DNA of 64,000 nt, from assembly GCA_964544885.1 (NCBI GenBank), contig CAZJDX010000003.1, positions 1 through 64,000 on the forward strand, in the 5' to 3' direction. The position numbers and the translations under genes were made by a program. This document shows, one piece after another, positions 53,830 through 61,009 of the stretch. Numbering within the stretch: position 1 is the first letter of the stretch; each line of letters starts with the position of its first letter. The notes below the pieces were generated by a model that worked only from the letters and a program-made list of their open reading frames with translations, did no database searches and was not told the origin of the DNA. The DNA comes from QQVM01 sp964544885. GTDB lineage: Bacteria; Bacteroidota; Bacteroidia; AKYH767-A; 2013-40CM-41-45.

Positions 53830-54735
53830 TCAATTAGGTATTAACTGCATCTTGTGCTGAATGCGCAGGTTTTGTTCCCTCTCTTTTTTTATGGTCTCAG
53901 CCACACGCTTCACCCTGCGCATATCGTTCTCCGCCTGATTGAAAACACGGGTAATATCTTCGGGATCATCCACGCCATTTATTTTACAAATGGCTGCCAC
54001 GCGCCTTTCGGTCAGGTCCTTCAGCGAGATAAAGTCACGGCCTATGCGGCTGTAGAATTCGGCATAACCCTGACGGTTCTTGTTTACACCTTTAAGTACA
54101 CGAAGCCGGAAGAAGTGACTTCCCAGGAATACAAAGCCACAATTCATGAACGTGTCGTTGTAAAAGGTGATGAAGAACTGAAACAGGTTATCATGCAGCT
54201 TGTCGGCCTCATCGATGATCAGCAGCGGCCGGTTGGTTGAGTTCAGCTTGGCAATAATGCGGTCGCACATTTCACAGGCATTCTCCATCGCAGGAGTCAT
54301 CCCCATGGCTTGCATGATGCGGCTTAAAAAGGCCTTGCGCGTAAAGTGCTGCTGGCAGCGTACATAGTACACGTTCTTCTGCCGTGAAGCATAGTCCTCG
54401 GCGGCCGCACTCTTGCACATGCCCGGTGCGGCAGAGATGGCAAAGCTGCTGTTCTCCTGCTGCGCATCGTAACAGATGTTCTGCACCTTCACAAAGTTGG
54501 CGTCTTCCCGGTTCAGGTTCCACTGCTCAATGACTCCCAGCCAGGAGGCAACCTTTCTGAAGTACTCCTCACTGACCAAGTGTGGCTTATCCTCATACCG
54601 GTTCTTAATAATGTGGTTGATCGAGGTGAGTGAAATACCTCCAATGGCATTACTGAGCTCCTTGTCGCTCATTCCGGAGGCCTGCTTTTTTTCCCGAAGC
54701 TGGCTTGCGATTTTGTTTTTCTCTTTGTTTGTCAT
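53830..54735 (-). CDS. MuB-like AAA+ transposition ATPase
   Basis: 301 residues. An N-terminal helix-turn-helix (SDKELSNAIGGISLTSINHIIKNRY, about 23-47) is followed by an AAA+ core. Walker B is LLIIDEADKL (171-180). MuB selects the target DNA, stimulates MuA and gives target immunity. Oddity: the Walker A motif reads APGMCKS (103-109), with Cys107 where a Gly normally precedes the Lys. It follows a gene of unknown function and the transposase gene, the standard order. Confidence 0.85.
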   Translation of the reverse strand: MTNKEKNKIASQLREKKQASGMSDKELSNAIGGISLTSINHIIKNRYEDKPHLVSEEYFRKVASWLGVIEQWNLNREDANFVKVQNICYDAQQENSSFAISAAPGMCKSAAAEDYASRQKNVYYVRCQQHFTRKAFLSRIMQAMGMTPAMENACEMCDRIIAKLNSTNRPLLIIDEADKLHDNLFQFFITFYNDTFMNCGFVFLGSHFFRLRVLKGVNKNRQGYAEFYSRIGRDFISLKDLTERRVAAICKINGVDDPEDITRVFNQAENDMRRVKRVAETIKKEREQNLRIQHKMQLIPN

Positions 54736-54777
54736 AGCTTTGAATGTTTGTTAAAATTTAATTTATAGTGTGAATCG

Positions 54778-55188
54778 TCAGGCCGGCAGCTTCTCTCTGC
54801 CGGTCTTTCTTTTAAACAGGTTTAGAAATAGCCGTCCAATGGCCTGTGCTTTTTTCTTAAATGGCAACTGAAAAAAGGCGGCCCTCCACACGCTGCGTAC
54901 GTACAGGTCTACGGCATGCCATCCGCCCTTTTCATAAAGCTCTTTCACGTTGTTGTAATGATGCTCCACCAGGGGCCTGCGCATGCGGTAAAACTTCTGC
55001 GGATCAACCGGTTTGCCTCCAATCTTATTCCGGCCGGCAGCGATAAGCTGGTGGCCTCTCATCTTCACCACAGCCATCGAGGCAATGGCGCGGCCCTTGC
55101 GGTTTAGTCTCTTGATTTTGGGAAGTCCGCTGGCTATTCTCACCAGGCGCTTATCAACTTCCTCTCTTGTCATGTTTTGCTTCATCAT
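54778..55188 (-). CDS. Basic protein between transposase and MuB
   Basis: 136 residues, very basic (Lys/Arg-rich throughout), with RKGRAIASMAVVKMRGHQLIAAGRNKIGG and a C-terminal RLFLNLFKRKTGREK. It sits between MuA and MuB with short gaps. Likely nucleic-acid-binding; function unknown. Confidence 0.55.
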   Translation of the reverse strand: MMKQNMTREEVDKRLVRIASGLPKIKRLNRKGRAIASMAVVKMRGHQLIAAGRNKIGGKPVDPQKFYRMRRPLVEHHYNNVKELYEKGGWHAVDLYVRSVWRAAFFQLPFKKKAQAIGRLFLNLFKRKTGREKLPA

Positions 55189-55197
55189 TCCTATAGT

Positions 55198-57180
55198 TTA
55201 GATGGGCCTTGCCAGGCCCGCTTTGTATCGTTTATCCCAGTAGTCATCCTCCGGCTCATCCTGCTCTTCGCTAAGAGGCGGTAATTGATCCGCCTTGTTT
55301 TCCTGCAGAAGTTCGTAATACGTGTTCTCGGCCAACTGCCGGGTCTCTTTGATCATGACTCCCGCCTGCAGCAATCCTTCAGCATCAATTCCGGAACCGA
55401 TAAGTAAGTCGCGGCGGCGGTTCTGCTGATCAAATACATGCTGGCCGATCAGCTTCTGTTCATTGATCAAGGAATTCAGTCTTGCCCGATCTCCTTCTCC
55501 CATATCCAGCAAGGCCATCTTAGTCTTCTCATAGGCCGGGCAAAGCAATTGCGTTCTGCCATCATCACTCAGGGCAAGCACCTGGCTCAAATCGTAAGGA
55601 TCAAACAACAGGTTCATGGCTTTGCCTACGTGCTTTATGTAATCCTCGCGAGCCACGTCATAACTGAGCCGGTGCCCGCCTAAAGTGATGTTAATGCCCG
55701 CATTGGTGAGCGTATTATGATGCGTGTGTCGATAACCAAAATGCAGCAGACGCTGCTTATCGGTAAGAGTGCGCTTGTAATCACGGGGCATTTCATTCCG
55801 GGCCCGGAGCCATTGCTCTTGCCGACTCATGCCGGTCTTCTCATGAATCTTCGTGCGCAAACGATTGATAAGCATCTCCACCTGTGCCGGGGCCTGTTCG
55901 ATAGAAGGAAAATCTTTCGCGTTGCGCTTCAGCTGGTCCTGGTTCAGCTTAGCCTTGGCCGTGATGTTGTGGCCGCCGTAGTTTAAAAACGGTTTCAAAT
56001 CGTAGTGCATTTCTGCAAATAGACGCTCCACTGATTTTCCCCGCGCATTGCCAACCCTGGGCGGGGTGAATCGCACCAATCCGTCACAGGTATAAAAACT
56101 CTTCAGGCTTTTAAGGCCCCAATGATCTGCCTGAAGCTGGTGCCAGAACCCGTACTCTCCTGTCAGTTCATGAATATGATGAATGGCATTTAAAAATGCC
56201 GCCTTAACACCATCGGCTGTTTGCTTCCAGTCAATCGAATAGCCCAGTATGTAATCGTTGTATGTGTCAACTATAAAATAGGCGGTAACCCTGCGATAAT
56301 TGTTTTTCCCGTCTTTAAAGAACAGGTCCAGGTTGTTGTCGTCCGAATTGATCAGCATCAAAGGACTGCTGGGACGGGTGCGGTGAATGATCTTGCCAAA
56401 GCGATTTTGCCAGGGCTGCAGACCTTCCCTGCTGGCCGTTACCAGCAGCAGGTTGCGCCTTCGGTAATTGCCTACCGTTGCATCGGTGATGGGCTTGTAG
56501 CCGGCCACTTCGGCCCATTGGTTATACTGCCTGGACACATATACATCGTCAAACTGCGAAGAATGCGAGATCATCTCAAGCAACACCGCTTCACTTATCT
56601 CGTCCTTTACCTTCTTGGAATTATCATTGCAAAACTTCTTTGAAATCACACAAGCTGCGCCCTGCTCTTTGTATGCCCGCACCTTAGCCTTCAGGCGGCT
56701 GTAAGCTGTTGGCAGTCCAATTTTCTCGTTCGTAATAAGCTGGATCACGAAGCGGTAAAAGTCCCGCACCGAGGCAAAGCCCACCGTCCGGATAGCCCGG
56801 CAGCTGGCAGTGCTTAACAAGTGCAGGTAGCTGCAGGCGCTTAAGTATTCGGCCTGCTTGTCCAGGGGCAGGTTATTGCCATCGGGAATTTTATACTCGT
56901 GTATGAATTGATAATCCTCTTGTGGTGTGCTTAACTGCTGCTTAATAATCGCTGCAGAGGCATAGGCATATGGATCTCCGAATTTCAGCTGAATCGCTTC
57001 TTTGTATTGTGGCTTCAGGGATGCGTATTCAATCAACACCTTGCGGCTGTCATCCGGATCAGGGAGAAAATTCCATCCGGAAATGCCGTCTCGCTTTGCG
57101 CTCCAAATGGTAAATCGAGAAACACCACAGGCCGTCAACTCGGCAAATTCGATATACAATGTATTGTTGAGGTACTTCAT
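55198..57180 (-). CDS. MuA-like DDE transposase
   Basis: 660 residues, the length of Mu transposase (663). An N-terminal Mu-type DNA-binding domain (FAELTACGVSRFTIWSAKRDG) recognises the ends. The DDE catalytic site is visible: Asp280 in LMLINSDDNNLDLFF, Asp352 in HQLQADHWGLKS and Glu385 in GNARGKSVERLFAEMHY. A C-terminal mu_C beta-barrel-like part and an acidic tail (QDEPEDDYWDKRYKAG) follow. It performs integration and replicative transposition. Its start lies 76 bases from the next early gene. Confidence 0.95.
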   Translation of the reverse strand: MKYLNNTLYIEFAELTACGVSRFTIWSAKRDGISGWNFLPDPDDSRKVLIEYASLKPQYKEAIQLKFGDPYAYASAAIIKQQLSTPQEDYQFIHEYKIPDGNNLPLDKQAEYLSACSYLHLLSTASCRAIRTVGFASVRDFYRFVIQLITNEKIGLPTAYSRLKAKVRAYKEQGAACVISKKFCNDNSKKVKDEISEAVLLEMISHSSQFDDVYVSRQYNQWAEVAGYKPITDATVGNYRRRNLLLVTASREGLQPWQNRFGKIIHRTRPSSPLMLINSDDNNLDLFFKDGKNNYRRVTAYFIVDTYNDYILGYSIDWKQTADGVKAAFLNAIHHIHELTGEYGFWHQLQADHWGLKSLKSFYTCDGLVRFTPPRVGNARGKSVERLFAEMHYDLKPFLNYGGHNITAKAKLNQDQLKRNAKDFPSIEQAPAQVEMLINRLRTKIHEKTGMSRQEQWLRARNEMPRDYKRTLTDKQRLLHFGYRHTHHNTLTNAGINITLGGHRLSYDVAREDYIKHVGKAMNLLFDPYDLSQVLALSDDGRTQLLCPAYEKTKMALLDMGEGDRARLNSLINEQKLIGQHVFDQQNRRRDLLIGSGIDAEGLLQAGVMIKETRQLAENTYYELLQENKADQLPPLSEEQDEPEDDYWDKRYKAGLARPI

Positions 57181-57233
57181 AAGGGCGTTGATTATTGCTG
57201 CCGGATTGTTAGATTTGGAGAAAACAAACGATC

Positions 57234-57419
57234 ATGGATGAGATAAGACAAATGCTTACAGAGATTCAAAAGAACCAGGCCCTGATTTACGCTCGCTTGA
57301 TTGAGCTGGAAAAGCGGGCAAAGGGCTCGTCTTCGTCGAGTCATTACATCCCTGAGGCTGTACGGGAGCTGAAGTCCCGTAAGCTAACATACCAGCGAGA
57401 GCTGAGTGCCATTCAGTAG
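57234..57419 (+). CDS. Short rightward frame opposite an early gene (uncertain)
   Basis: 61 residues starting ATG (MDEIRQMLTEIQKNQALIYARLIELEKRAKG), with a coiled-coil-like N-terminus and plausible composition. It lies wholly opposite the leftward early gene at 57256-57585. One of the two frames may be a chance overlap. Confidence 0.3.
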   Translation: MDEIRQMLTEIQKNQALIYARLIELEKRAKGSSSSSHYIPEAVRELKSRKLTYQRELSAIQ

Positions 57420-57585
57420 CAAGGGCTGAATTCATAAACTCAATCTTTGCGCTCGTCATAACCAGGCTTTCAGCCTTGAGCAGCACGCCTTTCGCATCAC
57501 TTGCAGAAAGGCCATCAAGCATTTTAATCACTTCAAGAGCCAGCTTCAGCTCTTGCGCTTCGGTGATAGGTGAGAGTGTTTTCAT
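57256..57585 (-). CDS. Small early protein upstream of MuA
   Basis: 109 residues. The first 65 residues look coding (SPITEAQELKLALEVIKMLDGLSASDAKGVLLKAESLVMTSAKIEFM); the rest (PVQPQGCNDSTKTSPLPAFPAQ) is low complexity and coincides with the opposing frame. In direction and spacing it fits the early operon. No family recognised. Confidence 0.5.
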   Translation of the reverse strand: MKTLSPITEAQELKLALEVIKMLDGLSASDAKGVLLKAESLVMTSAKIEFMNSALATEWHSALAGMLAYGTSAPVQPQGCNDSTKTSPLPAFPAQSSERKSGPGSFESL

Positions 57586-57602
57586 GATTTATGTTTTTAG
57601 GA

Positions 57603-57857
57603 TTATTTTGTTAAAGGATATTTCCCGCTCTTCACCAGCTCGGCAATAGCCTTGCGGCTTCTGATAAACTCATCGCGGTTATCAAGTAACTGCTGGTAGA
57701 TAGCCAGGATCAACTTATTGTTCCGCTTTTCCTTAAGGCACTTGCGCACATAATCGGCGCTGTAACCGGTTGCTTCGGCTACAATAATGTCGTCACCATC
57801 ACGCCGACGGCTTACAATTGACAGTATTCTGGCGCTTTCTTCGTTATTCAGGACATT
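57603..57857 (-). CDS. Small early regulator, Ner-position protein
   Basis: 84 residues from the ATG at 57857 (MNVLNNEESARIL); a longer upstream frame would overlap the operators and repressor. SIVSRRRDGDDIIVAEATGYSADYVRKCLKEKRNN is an HTH-like segment. It is the first gene of the leftward early operon, the position of Mu ner, which represses early and repressor promoters. Its function is inferred from location. Confidence 0.6.
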   Translation of the reverse strand, partial: NVLNNEESARILSIVSRRRDGDDIIVAEATGYSADYVRKCLKEKRNNKLILAIYQQLLDNRDEFIRSRKAIAELVKSGKYPLTK

Positions 57858-57908
57858 CATTTGCTTTGTATTAGGGGATTTTGCTTTCTTTGTCTTAATT
57901 GAATGGGA

Positions 57909-57941
57909 CAAATGTAGGTCAAATAATTTGACACATCCAAA
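57909..57941 (-). promoter_or_regulatory. Leftward early promoter
   Basis: On the minus strand a TTTG (57938-57941), a 21-base spacer and an exact -7 box TACATTTG (57909-57916) fit the Bacteroidota promoter. It drives the first early gene at 57857. The operator repeats lie on its -33 box and inside its spacer. Confidence 0.65.
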
Positions 57942-57951
57942 TAATTTGACA
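57918..57951. promoter_or_regulatory. Repressor operators O1 and O2
   Basis: O1 is the palindrome GTCAAATAATTTGAC (57918-57932). O2 is TCCAAATAATTTGACA (57936-57951), sharing the core CAAATAATTTGAC. Both overlap the early promoter, so binding by the divergent repressor would shut off MuA expression. A third copy lies inside the repressor gene. Confidence 0.65.
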
Positions 57952-57971
57952 TCATAGTTATTAACAAACCA

Positions 57972-58799
57972 TTGTTTATTCACAAAAACATAGCATTTCT
58001 GCGCAAGAAAAAGAGCCTTAGCCAGGGTGACTTAGCTGATAGGTTGTCAATCGGCAGAACCTCTGTTTCTAATTATGAAAAAGCAGTATCAAAACCCGAG
58101 TTTGACACTCTAATTACCATATCCAAATTATTTGACACAAGCTTAGATGATTTAATCAATAAAGACTTAAGCAGGGTTCCAAAGAATGAAACTTCCGTCG
58201 GGATTCCCGCTAGTTCCGCAGCCACCAATGATCCCAAGCCGGCTTACACAACAGCTATACCGACTACCGTCACCGTTGATAATACCGGTAAGGAGAATAT
58301 CGTAATGGTAGATGTGAAGGCGGCAGCCGGTTACGGCTCCTCTATACAGGAACCTTCGTTTTTTAAAAAACTACCGGCTTTCAGCCTTCCGGGTCCCCAG
58401 TTCCGAAACGCGCTGTTCCGGGCCTTCGAAGTGGATGGCGACAGCATGTACGACACCCTGGACCACGGCGACTGGGTCATCTGCCGCTACCTGGATCAAA
58501 GCTTCCATGAAATAAAGGATGGATACATACACGTACTGGTAACCCAGGATGAAGTTTGGGTTAAGCGCCTGTTAAACCGCTCAAAAGAGCGGGAGAAAAT
58601 CGTCATGCTTAGCGACAACGAAGCCTACCCGCCCAGGGAGGTAGATGTTTCAGATGTAAAAGAAATCTGGCTCGTAAAAGGCCGGCTCGGCTTTAACCTC
58701 CGCTCCCGGCGACTCGATTACCTGAAGCAACTCAACACCCTACAAGCAGATCTCCTGGAACTCCGCAACCGGGTAACGAAGATTGAGAAGAAGAAATGA
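57972..58799 (+). CDS. LexA-like phage repressor (HTH plus S24 protease)
   Basis: 275 residues. The N-terminal XRE helix-turn-helix (IAFLRKKKSLSQGDLADRLSIGRTSVSNYEKAVSKPEF, about 7-44) is followed by an S24 protease domain: the Ala119-Gly120 cleavage site (VKAAAGYG), Ser158 in FEVDGDSMYDTLDHGD and Lys198 in EVWVKRLLN. This is the self-cleaving type that links induction to RecA and DNA damage, unlike the Mu c repressor. The start is a TTG; no ATG fits before the HTH, so it may be weakly translated. Confidence 0.85.
   Translation: MFIHKNIAFLRKKKSLSQGDLADRLSIGRTSVSNYEKAVSKPEFDTLITISKLFDTSLDDLINKDLSRVPKNETSVGIPASSAATNDPKPAYTTAIPTTVTVDNTGKENIVMVDVKAAAGYGSSIQEPSFFKKLPAFSLPGPQFRNALFRAFEVDGDSMYDTLDHGDWVICRYLDQSFHEIKDGYIHVLVTQDEVWVKRLLNRSKEREKIVMLSDNEAYPPREVDVSDVKEIWLVKGRLGFNLRSRRLDYLKQLNTLQADLLELRNRVTKIEKKK
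58122..58137. promoter_or_regulatory. Operator-like site O3 inside the repressor gene
   Basis: TCCAAATTATTTGACA differs from O2 by one central base. It lies 150 bases into the repressor gene and may serve autoregulation or looping; it could also be chance. Confidence 0.4.
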
Positions 58800-58862
58800 G
58801 CCGGCTTAAATATATAAACTACCTAAGGTTTCTACCTTTTTTTGTTAATTACATTTGTCTTA

Positions 58863-59648
58863 ATGAAACTCACACCATCAAACATTGAGCCCCTTCACCT
58901 CAGATTTGTAGGTAATGAGATGAAGCCGGAGAAAGTAAGTTCAAAGGAATTAGCAGAATTAATTTCTGCTTATGAAACTTCTATTGTCAGTACATTATTC
59001 AAAACAAATCACAATGAAATCAACGAAGATGTATTCATAAGTTTAGTTGAAATTAAGGAAAGGAGCCTTGGACTTGGGTTTAAACCTAAAATTTTAGCTC
59101 TTGCATTAACTGCACAAACAATAACGAACAGCCTTTCCAGTGGCGACTATTCGCAACTACCGATAAAAGCAATTGAATCACTCCAATCAATACACAATTT
59201 CTGCAAGAAAAATAGGTGTGTCGCAGAGTTTACTAATGGGAGTTCAGAATTTCCAACGGCTGTTATTTCTCCTGAAAGTGTAATTGAAATTCCAAGGGAA
59301 TTTTATATTGAGGGAGAAACAGTAATTTATGGAAAACTTGAACGTGTTGGGGGTGTTGAGCCTAAGATTAGGATTAGGAATGACAATGGAAATTTGGTTT
59401 TTATAGACGTACAAGAAAGCGATGCAAAGTTTTTAGCAAACAGCTTGTATGAGGATGTCGCAGTTAAAGGAGTAGCAACATGGAGGCGAGAAACATTTCA
59501 ACTTGAATCATTTAAATTTGAATCAATCATACCTTTTCAACAAGAGCCAATTTCATCGACCATTTCTGAACTTAAAATTTTAATAGGTAGCCATTGGGAT
59601 ATGATATCTGACCACGAGGCATACATTTTAGAACAAAGATATTCTTAA
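58863..59648 (+). CDS. Partner protein of PIN-domain protein, unknown function
   Basis: 261 residues from the ATG at 58863. The first 110 residues are helical, the middle (residues 135-210) is beta-rich (EFYIEGETVIYGKLERVGGVEPKIRIRNDNGNLVFIDV). I know no family for it. It ends with TAATG overlap to the PIN gene, so the two are coupled. Base composition is clearly more AT-rich than the phage structural genes. It is far larger than the usual antitoxins of PIN toxins. Confidence 0.6.
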   Translation: MKLTPSNIEPLHLRFVGNEMKPEKVSSKELAELISAYETSIVSTLFKTNHNEINEDVFISLVEIKERSLGLGFKPKILALALTAQTITNSLSSGDYSQLPIKAIESLQSIHNFCKKNRCVAEFTNGSSEFPTAVISPESVIEIPREFYIEGETVIYGKLERVGGVEPKIRIRNDNGNLVFIDVQESDAKFLANSLYEDVAVKGVATWRRETFQLESFKFESIIPFQQEPISSTISELKILIGSHWDMISDHEAYILEQRYS

Positions 59649-60163
59649 TGAGCCTCTACTGCATAGATAGTCAGATAATTATCTGGGGTATTAAAAAAGT
59701 ATCTGCTACAGGACAAGAAGACATGATCCCACGTGCAGAACATCTGTTTGAACTTCTTGAAAGGGATGGACATAAATTGATGTTGCCAGCACCGGTTTTA
59801 ACAGAAATTTTACTTCCCGTACCTCTTGAATTGCATAATAATTTCTTAGAGCTAATTCAAAGAAAATTCCGCATAGGTGATGTTGATGCAATTGCCTCTG
59901 TTAAAGCAGCCCAGATTTGGAATGCTAGAAGTTCAGATGCTGAGTTAAAAGCTTATAGAAAGAATCATCATATTGCAAAGGATAAAATGAAATTTGATTT
60001 TCAAATTGCTGCGATAGCCATCACAAAAGGATGCGATGCTATTTATAGCCATGATCCGCACATTCATAAGTTTGTAGGTGATATTATTCCTGTGATGAAA
60101 TTGCCCAATTTACCACCACCGCCAGCTCCGGTTATAGATTTATTTTCAGGACTTGGAGAGTAA
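59648..60163 (+). CDS. PIN-domain protein (VapC-like nuclease)
   Basis: 171 residues. PIN domains are Mg-dependent RNases. Acidic active-site residues can be placed at Asp7 (YCIDSQIIIWG), Glu53 (VLTEILLPVP), Asp117 (KMKFDFQIAAIAI) and Asp136 (YSHDPHIHKF). A proline-rich tail (LPPPPAPVIDLFSGLGE) follows. The gene is coupled to the one upstream (TAATG) and lies outside the core phage functions, near the right end, where cargo genes are carried. It may be a toxin of a toxin-antitoxin or exclusion module expressed in the lysogen. Confidence 0.75.
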   Translation: MSLYCIDSQIIIWGIKKVSATGQEDMIPRAEHLFELLERDGHKLMLPAPVLTEILLPVPLELHNNFLELIQRKFRIGDVDAIASVKAAQIWNARSSDAELKAYRKNHHIAKDKMKFDFQIAAIAITKGCDAIYSHDPHIHKFVGDIIPVMKLPNLPPPPAPVIDLFSGLGE

Positions 60164-60231
60164 TTTGTGGTGTTTTCGCTTGTCCTTTCAATAAGCATCC
60201 AGGCATTTTATCTTCACCAAAAAAAGCTAAA

Positions 60232-60576
60232 ATGAAAAACAGAATTCACACCCTCTTGGCTCTGAAAAGCCTGTACGGAAGCGTTAAAGAAATGCGGGAA
60301 CTCTCTCACCATTTTTCCGCAAACGAAGGAAGCGTCATGGCACAAAAAGCCATCAAGCTCTTACGTCAACTACCGGTGCAAACCGATGAAGAGCGCGAGA
60401 AAGTCAACCATTGCTTTCAGGAACTAAACCGGGCCATTGAAACCGCCTCTGAAAGCTATCAGTTCCCGGATAAAAGGGACTGGATAACAACCACCCATCC
60501 CGTCATCCAGGTCGAGCATGCCCTCGAAGTCTTTCTCTACTGCCAACCTGTCCGCTTTCATTTCGGTATCGTATAA
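60232..60576 (+). CDS. Right-end protein of unknown function
   Basis: 114 residues, helical in the first two thirds (LALKSLYGSVKEMRELSHHFSANEGSVMAQKAIKLLRQLP) and ending in HALEVFLYCQPVRFHFGIV. It is the last gene before the right end, rightward, 68 bases after the PIN gene. No family recognised. Confidence 0.55.
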   Translation: MKNRIHTLLALKSLYGSVKEMRELSHHFSANEGSVMAQKAIKLLRQLPVQTDEEREKVNHCFQELNRAIETASESYQFPDKRDWITTTHPVIQVEHALEVFLYCQPVRFHFGIV

Positions 60577-60579
60577 GAA

Positions 60580-60614
60580 ATACCCTGCTAAATACCCTGC
60601 TAATTACCCTGCTA
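60580..60614. repeat. 12-bp tandem repeat near right end
   Basis: Three copies of about ATACCCTGCTAA in a row (60580, 60591, 60603), the third with ATTACC. They lie between the last gene and the transposase sites. Confidence 0.6.
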
Positions 60615-60799
60615 ATGTACTTTTCCGCTCAATAAAACCTCAAAAACAGCCTTAAAATGGAAGCAAAATGGAAGCAGAATGGTACTTTTGGTACATTTCG
60701 TTTTAAGCCGCTAATGGGCTTAAAACGCCGTAATAAGCAGGAGAATCAGCGCGTTACGAGGTTTTCGCCGCGGGGGTGTTATTGTACATTTCGTTTTAC
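60613..60799. repeat. Right-end transposase sites
   Basis: R1 at 60781-60799 (ATTGTACATTTCGTTTTAC) and R2 at 60689-60706 (TGGTACATTTCGTTTTAA) are inverted with respect to L1/L2. A weaker R3-like copy starts at about 60613 (AATGTACTTTTCCGC). The three-site layout parallels Mu attR. Confidence 0.7.
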
Positions 60800-61009
60800 C
60801 CCCCTTAATTCTGTTTTAAATTTTTCAAAATTCATGCAAGAGAAACATGAATTTATTAGCTTTGATATTGGCTGAGAATCTCCGGAAAGCCAGGTCTGAC
60901 GGGCATTTTCAATGGAAATCCATTTCGTTTGCCTGTGTACGACATGCAGGCGCTAAGGATTTTGAAAGCGCACAGACTTATTTTATAGACTTAATGCTAC
61001 ATCATAACT

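Larger units (their letters stand above)
27428..60826. mobile_element. Mu-like transposable prophage, about 33.4 kb
   Basis: The region holds MuA and MuB homologues, DUF3164, a LexA-type repressor and a complete set of Mu-type head, contractile tail and lysis genes. Both ends carry inverted motif copies (AAAACGAAATGTGCAA on the left, TTGTACATTTCGTTTT on the right), as expected of transposase sites. An AAAATT sequence flanks both proposed ends (27422-27427 and 60827-60832) and could be the 5-6 bp target duplication, but it is AT-rich and the outermost bases are not TG/CA on both sides, so the exact ends are uncertain by several bases. All major genes are open, so it may be functional. It sits between two host genes and interrupts none. 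Confidence 0.85.

Noticed and set aside
60857..60864. TAGCTTTG as promoter of the SBBP-repeat gene
   Set aside because: It matches TAnnTTTG but is 146 bases before the ATG and has no -33 box at the right spacing.
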